From the NCBI GenBank assembly GCA_032125735.1, contig JAQBBZ010000381.1, positions 1-12,126 on the forward strand: a stretch of DNA of 12,126 nt. Reading direction: 5' to 3'. The notes beneath the pieces are model-generated. The model did no database searches and was not told the origin of the DNA. It was given only the letters and a program-made list of their open reading frames with translations. Position numbers and translations under genes: made by a program. This document shows positions 1 through 5,539 of the stretch, piece after piece (positions within the stretch are counted from its first letter, which is position 1; each line of letters starts with the position of its first letter). Origin of the DNA: Labilibaculum sp032125735 (GTDB lineage Bacteria; Bacteroidota; Bacteroidia; Bacteroidales; Marinifilaceae).

Positions 1-414
1 ACTGAAAAGAGATTTTCACCACCTTTATTGAGCGATAGGACTATTCTTGTTGTTGAGGATATTGAATTTAATTATCTGTTGATTGATGAAATTTTGGCAC
101 CCACTTCAGCAAGAGTAATATGGGCAAAAAATGGAGCTGAGGCAGTTAAAATTATAGAGGATAAAACACATGTTGATTTAATATTGATGGATGTAAAAAT
201 GCCGGTTCTGAATGGTTACAATGCTTCAAAGCAGATAATGAAGATTAATCCAAATATTCCAATAATTGCTCAAACGGCATATGCAATGAAAGGAGATAAA
301 AAGAAAATTTTTGAGCTTGGTTTTAAAGGATATATTTCAAAACCAATCGATAAAACGGTTTTGTATCAAATTTTGTATGAATTTCTTCAGCCTGATATTG
401 TTTCAAAAGCTTAA
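1..414 (+). CDS. Receiver (REC) domain, C-terminal end of a probable hybrid sensor histidine kinase (5' truncated)
   Basis: The reading frame is open from base 1, so the gene begins upstream; the TTG at 28 is only the first possible start inside the window and is probably internal. The visible part is one complete CheY-like receiver domain. Numbered from base 28, it has the acidic pair E10-D11 (VVED), phospho-acceptor D55 (LILMDVKMP), T83 and conserved K105 (ISKP). The domain ends about 20 residues after that lysine and no output domain follows. The 'ILVVEDIEFNYLL' opening is typical of receivers fused behind the ATPase domain of Bacteroidota hybrid kinases (family knowledge). I infer a hybrid kinase rather than a free response regulator; the missing 5' part would settle it. 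It would act as a phosphotransfer module. Its signal and partner cannot be told from here. Confidence 0.9.
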   Translation, partial: TEKRFSPPLLSDRTILVVEDIEFNYLLIDEILAPTSARVIWAKNGAEAVKIIEDKTHVDLILMDVKMPVLNGYNASKQIMKINPNIPIIAQTAYAMKGDKKKIFELGFKGYISKPIDKTVLYQILYEFLQPDIVSKA

Positions 415-457
415 AGAAAACTTAGTTTCTGTTTTGGAAATAGTCGTGACTAATTTT
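415..457 (+). terminator. Weak possible terminator after the receiver-domain gene
   Basis: Directly after the stop codon a short stem (AGAAAAC with GTTTCT, one bulged A) is followed by GTTTTGG. A second small inverted repeat, TAGTC/GACTA (441-452), is followed by six T. Neither is strong. They are listed because transcription should end in this gap before the next gene's promoter. Confidence 0.25.
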
Positions 458-512
458 TTGTAATTATTGCTCTGTTTAGCACGATCTGGTAATAAAAGAT
501 TCACATCCAAAT

Positions 513-543
513 TTTGAGAATCGATTAATTTTAGACAGATTTG
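513..543 (+). promoter_or_regulatory. Bacteroidota-type promoter for the lipoprotein gene
   Basis: TTTG (513-516) is followed after 19 nt by CAGATTTG (536-543), a 7/8 match to the Bacteroidota -7 element TAnnTTTG with correct spacing to the -33 TTTG. Transcription would start near 550. The TTG at 541 is therefore part of the -7 box and cannot be the start codon; the GTG at 568 fits. Confidence 0.5.
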
Positions 544-567
544 TTATGTTCTAATTTTAATGATATC

Positions 568-1479
568 GTGAAATACTTAATTCATTCCAGTTTATTTCTG
601 CTTCTACTTTTAAGTGCTTGTCATTCAAATAAATTAATTAACGAACAAGTAAAAGTTTCTAAATCATCGATTATTTATCAACCTGTTTTGGTTTCGGATT
701 CGCTATCCGCTAAGGTAAATGAGCAGTCGGGGATGATGTGGTACAAGAATTTGTTTTGGGTGATTAATGATAGTGATTGCGAACCTAAATTGTATGCATA
801 CAACAATACAGGCGAAATTATAAAAGAGGTGAGAATTAGTAATGCCAAAAATATTGATTGGGAAGACCTAGCCGATGATCATGATTACATTTATATTGGT
901 GATTTTGGCAATAATTTTGGCTGTCGTAAAGATTTGCGTGTACTTAAACTGAAAAAAAAGGACATAGGAGGTTCTGAATTGTCTAACATAGACGCTGATG
1001 TGATTGATGTGGAATGGGCTGATCAGGAGGATTTTTCGAAGCGCTTGCAGAATCATGATTTCGACTGCGAAGCTTTTTTATCATATGGAGATTCTCTTTT
1101 CTTTTTCTCAAAAAACTGGGCAAATTACAAAACCAGAATGTACTCGGCTTCTAAAAATATTGGAGCTCAGAAATTGAAGGCTAAGACAGAATTTAACGTT
1201 GATATGCTGGTTACTGGAGCTGATATTAGCTCTGATGGTGAATTGTTGGCATTAGTTGGGTATAAAAATTACCTCAGTTATATAATCTTGTTTTCTGAAT
1301 TTGAAGGGACCGATTTTTTTGGAGGTAAAAGTATTCGTATTGATCTGAGTCCTATGGGAGGAGCGCAGACAGAAGGCATTATTTTTGGTGAAAACGACTC
1401 ATTATTTATTTCAACAGAGCAAACCAAATTACCACAATCCATTTATAAAGTGGAGTATGAGCAATGGATCAAAAACTAA
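568..1479 (+). CDS. Lipoprotein of unknown function, beta-propeller-like
   Basis: The 303-residue product starts with a lipoprotein signal peptide: K2, a leucine-rich core, then lipobox LSAC with the modified cysteine at C18. I chose the GTG at 568 because it gives a compact signal peptide and because the longer TTG start at 541 falls inside the predicted promoter. The mature part has short motifs spaced as in a blade-repeat protein: INDSDCEPKLYAY, NIDWEDLA (95-102), YIGDFGNN (109-116), FDCEAFL, VTGADIS and TEGIIF. Similar D/E/N-rich motifs occur in a widespread Bacteroidota family of uncharacterised propeller-like secreted proteins (my recognition, not a search). I see no catalytic motif and no C-terminal sorting domain. 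It probably sits on the outer or inner membrane facing the periplasm. It is monocistronic, with unrelated neighbours that give no functional clue. Confidence 0.8.
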   Translation: MKYLIHSSLFLLLLLSACHSNKLINEQVKVSKSSIIYQPVLVSDSLSAKVNEQSGMMWYKNLFWVINDSDCEPKLYAYNNTGEIIKEVRISNAKNIDWEDLADDHDYIYIGDFGNNFGCRKDLRVLKLKKKDIGGSELSNIDADVIDVEWADQEDFSKRLQNHDFDCEAFLSYGDSLFFFSKNWANYKTRMYSASKNIGAQKLKAKTEFNVDMLVTGADISSDGELLALVGYKNYLSYIILFSEFEGTDFFGGKSIRIDLSPMGGAQTEGIIFGENDSLFISTEQTKLPQSIYKVEYEQWIKN

Positions 1480-1730
1480 AATGGCCAAAACTTATGCTCC
1501 GGTCTATATTAGTTTTTTGTTTAGACGAATTATGTTTCTTTGAATTCTGAAGTAGCGATTGCAGAAAGGATATTCAACTTGGTCCTTAGTATTTATTATA
1601 AAGGAAATGATCGTTTCTGCATCGGTCATGTTTTGAATTTGACCATTTTTCGGGAAATATTTGTCCTAGTATATTTCTTATTTGAATATCTTGATTAATC
1701 TGTTGAATCTGAATGCCAGAATAATAAAAT

Positions 1731-1759
1731 CAGGAACCACTTCCTGTTAGATCTTTTTT
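1731..1759 (+). terminator. Weak hairpin, possible terminator of the lipoprotein transcript
   Basis: A 6-bp stem CAGGAA/TTCCTG with loop CCAC is followed 7 nt later by six T (1754-1759). The gap between stem and T-run makes it a poor intrinsic terminator. On the other strand the same hairpin is followed by ATTTTATT, so it could act either way. Confidence 0.3.
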
Positions 1760-1810
1760 AAGTCATGGACATACATTTAAGAATCATTTTAAATAATATT
1801 CTTATTTGAT

Positions 1811-1840
1811 TTTGAAATGCTTAAAAAGCTTGTAATTTTG
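1811..1840 (+). promoter_or_regulatory. Promoter of queE (TTTG / TAnnTTTG)
   Basis: The -33 TTTG (1811-1814) is followed after 18 nt by a perfect -7 element TAATTTTG (1833-1840). The predicted start of transcription is near 1846, giving a leader of about 36 nt before the TTG start codon. No preQ1-type riboswitch fits in so short a leader. Confidence 0.65.
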
Positions 1841-1881
1841 CAGTCCAGTTTACTGAGCAACCAAATTTTAGGATTTTATCA

Positions 1882-2535
1882 TTGGTTAAGAAGAACGATT
1901 TGAAAGACAAGTACAAAGAAATATTCGATAAAGGAACAGATTTACCTCTGGTTGAGGATTTCTATACCATACAGGGTGAAGGGTTTCATACGGGTAAGCC
2001 GGCCTATTTTATTCGCATAGGTGGTTGTGATATTGGTTGCCAATGGTGTGATAGTAAGATTTCATGGAATCCTGCTGAACACCGGTTGATTTCCGTAGAG
2101 GAAGTCGTGCGTAAGGCTGTGGAATCACCCGCAAAAGCGGTGGTTGTTACAGGAGGAGAACCTTCGTTATATAATTTGGAACCTTTGTGTACCGAATTGA
2201 AAAAGCACAATATTGAAAATTTTTTGGAAACCTCAGGGGCGTATGAGATAAGTGGAGAGTGGGATTGGATTTGTTTATCGCCAAAGCGCAACAAACTTCC
2301 TGTGCCATCATCCTATAAAAAAGCAAATGAGCTTAAAGTGATTGTTTTCGATTTGGAAAAAGATTTTGAATGGGCAGAGGAGTTATCGAAAAACGTAGGC
2401 GATGATTGTTTGTTATACCTACAATCGGAGTGGAGCCAATACGTTCATAACGTAAAGCCGATCGTAGAATACGTAAAGAACAATCCAAAATGGAACATCT
2501 CTTTGCAAGCCCATAAATTTATGAGGATTCCATAA
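1882..2535 (+). CDS. queE: 7-carboxy-7-deazaguanine synthase (radical SAM)
   Basis: QueE converts 6-carboxy-tetrahydropterin to 7-carboxy-7-deazaguanine, an early step to preQ0/preQ1 and queuosine in tRNA; it acts in the cytosol. The sequence shows the QueE signature FYTIQGEG (27-34) and the radical-SAM [4Fe-4S] motif CX3CX2C at C49, C53 and C56 (CDIGCQWC). It also has TGGEPS (90-95, SAM binding), LETSG, CLSPK and NELKVIV. The length of 217 residues is normal for the family. The start is TTG at 1882, about 36 nt after the predicted transcription start; no ATG gives the complete N-terminus. No other queuosine gene is adjacent, so it is a stand-alone unit here with its own promoter and terminator. 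Confidence 0.95.
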   Translation: MVKKNDLKDKYKEIFDKGTDLPLVEDFYTIQGEGFHTGKPAYFIRIGGCDIGCQWCDSKISWNPAEHRLISVEEVVRKAVESPAKAVVVTGGEPSLYNLEPLCTELKKHNIENFLETSGAYEISGEWDWICLSPKRNKLPVPSSYKKANELKVIVFDLEKDFEWAEELSKNVGDDCLLYLQSEWSQYVHNVKPIVEYVKNNPKWNISLQAHKFMRIP

Positions 2536-2557
2536 GTAATAAATTTGTATAAGATAT

Positions 2558-2583
2558 AAACCTCAAGAAATTGAGGTTTTTTT
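2558..2583 (+). terminator. Strong intrinsic terminator of queE
   Basis: A 9-bp perfect stem with left arm AAACCTCAA and a GAAA tetraloop ends in a run of seven T (2577-2583), 22 nt after the queE stop codon. Confidence 0.9.
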
Positions 2584-2592
2584 ATAAAAGTG

Positions 2593-2625
2593 AAAAGGCA
2601 ATCAGAAATTTTGATTGCCTTTTTT
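2593..2625. terminator. Bidirectional terminator between queE and the convergent outer-membrane protein gene
   Basis: A 12-bp perfect stem (AAAAGGCAATCA with its complement) and 7-nt loop is flanked by T-runs on both strands: TTTTTT on plus and TTTT on minus. It sits 41 nt beyond the stop codon of the minus-strand gene, so it most likely ends that transcript and backs up the queE terminator. A third small hairpin (AGCTTC/GAAGCT, loop CATA, 2627-2642) lies between it and that stop codon. Confidence 0.8.
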
Positions 2626-2665
2626 CAGCTTCCATAGAAGCTTCTTTTGGGGAAGTTAGTTGTGC

Positions 2666-3418
2666 TTAGAATGAAATTCCGAATACCAGGAATAGGTTTT
2701 CGGCCATTGGGTTAGCGATAACAGAAGCCGATACAGGTAAAGAGAATTTTTCGGTAATTGCAATTTCTTTTGATGCAGTGAATCCCATGTTTACAAAACC
2801 TGCAGTATTTCCGTAAAAACCTGACTCGCCTTTGTCTTCGTCGGCATCAATAGGGGTAAAACCTGCAAATAAGTCAATAGCCACTTCTTTATAAGTGAAG
2901 CCGTAGCCTAATTCAATGTAAAGAGAGTTTTGTTGATCCCCATTTGCGTCTTGGTCGGCACCCAAGAAATTCATGGCTGCTAAAATGCTAATTGGAAATC
3001 CGTCACTCCCATTAAAAGCTAGAGTAGCCTCCATGATATGTCCGGTAGATGCTTTCTTGTAATCAAAATAGCTGTTGTTTACGGCTATTCCATCAGTTGG
3101 GAAAAAATAGTCAGTAATGGTAGCAGTGAATAAGTCATCTGCAAAAGTGTATGATGCATACAAATCAGCTTCTGCACCATCTGCACCATTTTGTGCGTAC
3201 GATCCCCAGGCTCCAAGGGCGAATCCTCCATTGCTGTATTCTACACCCGGTTGGATTACAGGTCCAGTAGAAAACTGAGTTCCTCTCCAAACATATCTGT
3301 TCATTAAATCCGCACCAAACGTAATTTCTCCTTTTCCTGATTCTTCTTGTGCGAACAGTCTTCCCGTTACTACAAGAGTACATGTAAGTAATGCGAAAAA
3401 TTTCCTTGCTTTCAACAT
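2666..3418 (-). CDS. Outer-membrane beta-barrel protein (Gcw_chp / TorF-like putative porin)
   Basis: This 250-residue secreted protein has a Sec signal peptide (K3, R5, K6, then a hydrophobic stretch) and probable cleavage after FAQ at residue 24. The mature part is rich in alternating hydrophobic, glycine and aromatic residues, as in transmembrane beta strands. It ends in a C-terminal phenylalanine (VFGISF), the usual barrel-assembly signal. Near the N-terminus RYVWRG, a proline-containing strand and a GAWGSYA strand followed by EADLY match the pattern of the uncharacterised Gcw_chp family, often named TorF-like putative porin (from memory). Substrate unknown. Acidic loops such as DADEDKGES would face outward or into the periplasm. 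ATG start at 3418, no Shine-Dalgarno. Upstream lies a long leader with a palindromic element (3500-3578). Only the family-level name is uncertain; export and barrel nature are well supported. Confidence 0.82.
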   Translation of the reverse strand: MLKARKFFALLTCTLVVTGRLFAQEESGKGEITFGADLMNRYVWRGTQFSTGPVIQPGVEYSNGGFALGAWGSYAQNGADGAEADLYASYTFADDLFTATITDYFFPTDGIAVNNSYFDYKKASTGHIMEATLAFNGSDGFPISILAAMNFLGADQDANGDQQNSLYIELGYGFTYKEVAIDLFAGFTPIDADEDKGESGFYGNTAGFVNMGFTASKEIAITEKFSLPVSASVIANPMAENLFLVFGISF

Positions 3419-3499
3419 AGTAATAGATTTTAGATTAATAAATATGGTAAATGGTTAATATGAATAAAATGTGGTTTTACTTTTTTTGTGAATTTTGCT

Positions 3500-3578
3500 A
3501 ACCCACTCCCTCTTTCGAAGGGGTGATGTTTGTTTGAATCAACTAATTTCAATCCTGACCCCCTATTACGAATGGGTT
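3500..3578. repeat. Imperfect nested inverted repeat in the leader of the outer-membrane protein gene
   Basis: Outer arms AACCCA (3500-3505) and TGGGTT (3573-3578) are perfect complements. Inside them AGGGGT (3519-3524) pairs with ACCCCCT (3558-3564) apart from one extra C. The centre adds an imperfect TTGAAT/ATTTCAA pairing. It could be a folded 5' leader of the minus-strand gene or a degenerate dispersed intergenic repeat. Confidence 0.45.
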
Positions 3579-3604
3579 GAAAGCCCAAAAATATTAAAAA
3601 TATC

Positions 3605-3612
3605 CAAATATA
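3605..3612 (-). promoter_or_regulatory. Possible -7 box for the outer-membrane protein gene
   Basis: The minus strand reads TATATTTG, a perfect TAnnTTTG element. No TTTG lies about 19 nt further upstream, so the promoter is incomplete. If used, it would give a leader of about 180 nt containing the palindrome at 3500-3578. Confidence 0.3.
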
Positions 3613-3979
3613 CTATTCGTTTTAGGGGAGTGTTTATTAAAAAAAGCCTTTTTTTTTAATGCAAAGGTTTTAAATGTAGGGGTAGTGTGTGAGAAAAATA
3701 GTTTTTTTTACTGGGCGTGAATTTGCTTCTTTTTTTTGGTGGTTGTTTTGGCGTTGAAAATTGGGTTGAAAGAAAATATTTATAGCTTGGGGGATTTGAG
3801 ATTTAATTTTACGTTTGGTTTTATAGTAAGTCTTCTTGTTGATCGGGTTGCTGGGTTGATTTTATTTTGTTTTATTTTTTATTGAATATAAATAATGATG
3901 TTTTTGTTAGAATCCTTATTGTGTTTGTTTAAAAATCAGGATATTCGTATTGTAAAATCAAATTCAATAAATAGAAACA

Positions 3980-4558
3980 ATGGAAAAATCGATCAAAGGG
4001 ACTCAAACAGAGAAGAATTTATTGAAAGCCTTTGCCGGAGAATCTCAGGCAAGAGGCCGATATACCTATTTTGCTAAGCAAGCAAAGAATGAAGGATACG
4101 AGCAGATTTCAGCTTTGTTTTTGGAAACGGCAGAACAGGAGATGCAGCATGCAAAACGGTTCTTTAGTTTTTTAGAAGGTGGTGATGTTGAGATAACTGC
4201 GTCTTATCCAGCGGGAAAGGTTGGAACAACGGCGGAGAATTTGAAAGCTGCTGCTTGTGGCGAAAACGAAGAGTATACGGAATTGTATCCTGAATTTGCT
4301 CGTATTGCAGAAGAGGAAGGTTTCAAAAAAGTAGCTTCTGCATTTAAATTGATCGCTAAGGTTGAGCAGGTGCATGAAGAAAGATATCTTAAGCTATTGA
4401 AAAATTTGGAGGATAATTCTGTTTTTGAAAAAGAAGAGAATGAAAAGTGGTATTGCAGGAAGTGCGGATACGTTCATGAAGGGAAAAAAGCGCCAAAAAA
4501 TTGTCCGGCGTGTGAGCATCCCCAAGCTTATTTCGAGATTAAAGGAGAAAATTACTAG
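3980..4558 (+). CDS. Rubrerythrin
   Basis: Rubrerythrin is a cytosolic non-haem di-iron peroxidase that reduces hydrogen peroxide in anaerobes and microaerophiles, taking electrons through its rubredoxin-like centre. Residues 1-145 form the ferritin-like di-iron domain, with ligand positions E21, E54-x2-H57, E95, E98 and E129-x2-H132 in the classic spacing. Residues 157-187 form the rubredoxin-like domain with C159-x2-C162 and C175-x2-C178 holding one iron. All key residues are present and 192 residues is normal. ATG start, no Shine-Dalgarno. It is a single-gene unit with a strong terminator and converges on trmD. It points to a host that meets oxygen but is not a strict aerobe (inference). 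I see no clear PerR-type operator upstream. Confidence 0.96.
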   Translation: MEKSIKGTQTEKNLLKAFAGESQARGRYTYFAKQAKNEGYEQISALFLETAEQEMQHAKRFFSFLEGGDVEITASYPAGKVGTTAENLKAAACGENEEYTELYPEFARIAEEEGFKKVASAFKLIAKVEQVHEERYLKLLKNLEDNSVFEKEENEKWYCRKCGYVHEGKKAPKNCPACEHPQAYFEIKGENY

Positions 4559-4565
4559 ATATATG

Positions 4566-4594
4566 AAGAGACTCATTCGAGTCTCTTTTTTTTT
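4566..4594 (+). terminator. Intrinsic terminator of rubrerythrin, overlapping the trmD stop
   Basis: A 9-bp stem (AAGAGACTC with its complement, loop ATTC) runs into nine T. The T-tract contains the stop codon of the convergent trmD gene (4593-4595). On the minus strand no T-run follows the stem, so it is a one-way terminator in sequence terms. Confidence 0.85.
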
Positions 4595-5270
4595 ATTTTT
4601 TTAGTAAGTCTGGGCGCAATCTTTTTGTTCTTTCGTAGGCTTGTTCCTCTTGCCATTTTTCAACTTTTTTGTGATCTCCTGATAGTAGTATTTCTGGAAC
4701 TTTCCATCCTCTGAATTCCGCAGGACGGGTGTAGAGAGGTGGTGAAAGAAGATCATCTTGGAATGAATCAGTTAGTGCAGAGGTTTCATCGCCCATTGCA
4801 CCGGGAATTAGTCGAATTACACTATCTGCAATTACTGCGGCAACTAATTCTCCTCCAGTTAAAACAAAATCGCCCATTGATATTTCCTTGGTGATAAAAT
4901 GATCGCGAATTCGTTGATCGATTCCTTTATAGTGACCACAAAGGATCATTATATTTTCCTTCGTTGATAAAGTATTCGCTGTTTTTTGAGTGTATTGATC
5001 ACCGTCAGGGCTTGTGAATATGATTTCATCATATTTTCTCTGATTTGTTAAGGATTCAATCGCTTTTACAATTGGTTCCAGTCGCATAACCATTCCGGCT
5101 CCTCCGCTAAATGCATAGTCATCAACCTTTTTGTGCTTGTCTTCAGAATAGTCACGAATGTTGTGAATATGGATTTCTGCAATGCCATTATCCTTTGCTC
5201 TTTGAATAATGGAGTGATTAAGTGGGCTCTCCAGTAATTCTGGAACAACAGTAAGTATATCGATTCTCAT
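4593..5270 (-). CDS. trmD: tRNA (guanine(37)-N1)-methyltransferase
   Basis: TrmD is an essential SPOUT enzyme that methylates G37 next to the anticodon of tRNAs reading CNN codons and so prevents frameshifting. Visible motifs: N-terminal MRIDILTVVPE; DDYAFSGGAGMVM (50-62); the knotted SAM site LCGHYKGIDQR (110-120) and SMGDFVLTGGE (131-141); IRLIPGAMG with R153; TDSF with D168, the position of the catalytic aspartate; then YTRPAEFRG and VPEILLSGDH (191-200). The length of 225 is typical. The start is ATG at 5270. Unlike in many bacteria, it is not next to rimM, rpsP or rplS; it stands alone and is divergent from hsp20. Its last codons are A-rich because they share DNA with the rubrerythrin T-tract. 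Confidence 0.97.
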   Translation of the reverse strand: MRIDILTVVPELLESPLNHSIIQRAKDNGIAEIHIHNIRDYSEDKHKKVDDYAFSGGAGMVMRLEPIVKAIESLTNQRKYDEIIFTSPDGDQYTQKTANTLSTKENIMILCGHYKGIDQRIRDHFITKEISMGDFVLTGGELVAAVIADSVIRLIPGAMGDETSALTDSFQDDLLSPPLYTRPAEFRGWKVPEILLSGDHKKVEKWQEEQAYERTKRLRPDLLKK

Positions 5271-5285
5271 TTTTTAAATTTTGTG

Positions 5286-5318
5286 TAAAAGTATGCAACA
5301 CAAGCTTGGCTTGCAAGG
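5286..5318 (-). promoter_or_regulatory. Probable promoter of trmD
   Basis: On the minus strand TACTTTTA (5293-5286), a 7/8 match to TAnnTTTG, lies 20 nt downstream of CCTTG (5318-5314), a partial -33 box. The leader to the ATG at 5270 would be short, roughly 10 nt. Confidence 0.4.
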
Positions 5319-5342
5319 AAATTAAAAATACCAGGCATCTAA

Positions 5343-5376
5343 TTTGCAAAAGAAGACAGTTTGACATCTGTTTTTG
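5343..5376 (+). promoter_or_regulatory. Possible promoter of hsp20
   Basis: TTTG (5343-5346) and TGTTTTTG (5369-5376, 7/8 of TAnnTTTG) are separated by 22 nt, longer than at the other promoters in this window. It would give a leader of about 155 nt. The first of three repeated boxes lies between the two elements. A different, stress-specific promoter is equally possible. Confidence 0.25.
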
Positions 5377-5428
5377 CATGAATTCGGTCAATGTGTCGCT
5401 GTTTTGTTTTTTGTTTCTGTCAATTGTC
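5355..5428. promoter_or_regulatory. Three GTCAA-N2/3-GTC boxes at 32-bp spacing upstream of hsp20
   Basis: Box 1 is GACAGTTTGAC (5355-5365), which reads GTCAAACTGTC on the minus strand. Box 2 is GTCAATGTGTC (5387-5397) and box 3 is GTCAATTGTC (5419-5428), both on the plus strand. Start-to-start distances are exactly 32 bp each, about three helical turns, so all would face one side of the DNA. They lie 112-185 bp before the hsp20 start codon. I know no named operator of this form; a regulator-binding array is inference. Confidence 0.4.
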
Positions 5429-5485
5429 GGAGAAAAATCTCATGGTACAGACTTTGGGAATAACGAGGATGAAAACAAAATTGAA

Positions 5486-5507
5486 TTTTGGGATCCGGAG
5501 CCCAAAA
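5486..5507 (+). other. Hairpin in the hsp20 leader
   Basis: A perfect 7-bp stem TTTTGGG/CCCAAAA with an 8-nt loop ATCCGGAG lies 18 nt before the Shine-Dalgarno sequence of hsp20. A-rich rather than T-rich sequence follows, so it is not a terminator. It may shape the leader mRNA. Confidence 0.4.
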
Positions 5508-5524
5508 AAAACAGAATTTAAAAA

Positions 5525-5530
5525 TAGGAG
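5525..5530 (+). promoter_or_regulatory. Shine-Dalgarno sequence of hsp20
   Basis: TAGGAG lies 9 nt before the ATG at 5540. This is notable because the other genes here lack a clear ribosome-binding site, as is usual in Bacteroidota. It supports the chosen start. Confidence 0.6.
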
Positions 5531-5539
5531 ATAAACGTT

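Larger units (their letters stand above)
1480..1881. other. Gene-free intergenic stretch upstream of queE
   Basis: About 400 nt with no convincing gene. It holds a weak hairpin (1731-1759), the queE promoter (1811-1840) and a 41-codon minus-strand ORF (1629 down to 1504, ATG start) that I do not consider proven. No riboswitch-like fold or repeat was recognised. Confidence 0.6.
3419..3979. other. Long gene-free stretch between divergent outer-membrane protein and rubrerythrin genes
   Basis: 561 nt without a supportable gene. The half next to the barrel gene holds an imperfect nested palindrome (3500-3578) and a possible minus-strand -7 box (3605-3612). From about 3680 to 3880 the plus strand is strikingly rich in T and G and has very few C. 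I could not place a convincing TTTG/TAnnTTTG promoter for rubrerythrin; its start has no Shine-Dalgarno. Confidence 0.6.

Noticed and set aside
28..414. Stand-alone response regulator starting at TTG 28
   Set aside because: The frame is open to base 1 and the opening residues look like a linker, so an internal receiver domain is more likely.
1841..1881. preQ1 riboswitch upstream of queE
   Set aside because: The predicted leader is about 36 nt, and no preQ1-type stem-loop with an A-rich tail was visible.
2004..2294. 96-codon minus-strand ORF inside queE
   Set aside because: It is antisense to conserved queE motifs, including the iron-sulfur site and TGGEP.
3879..3895. 17-bp AT-rich palindrome (TTATT-N7-AATAA) upstream of rubrerythrin as a PerR-like box
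   Set aside because: Only 6 of 8 pairs match, it is all A/T except one G, and it does not fit the PerR consensus; chance is likely in such AT-rich DNA.
3895..4077. 60-codon plus-strand ORF overlapping the rubrerythrin start
   Set aside because: Most of it is an alternative frame of the certain rubrerythrin gene, and it has no domain.
5378..5521. 47-codon plus-strand ORF (ATG 5378) just before hsp20, extendable to TTG 5306
   Set aside because: It lies over the predicted hsp20 promoter, repeat boxes and leader, has no recognisable domain, and its start is at or before the likely transcription start.
5271..5539. CIRCE (HrcA) operator upstream of hsp20
   Set aside because: No TTAGCACTC-N9-GAGTGCTAA or close variant was found.
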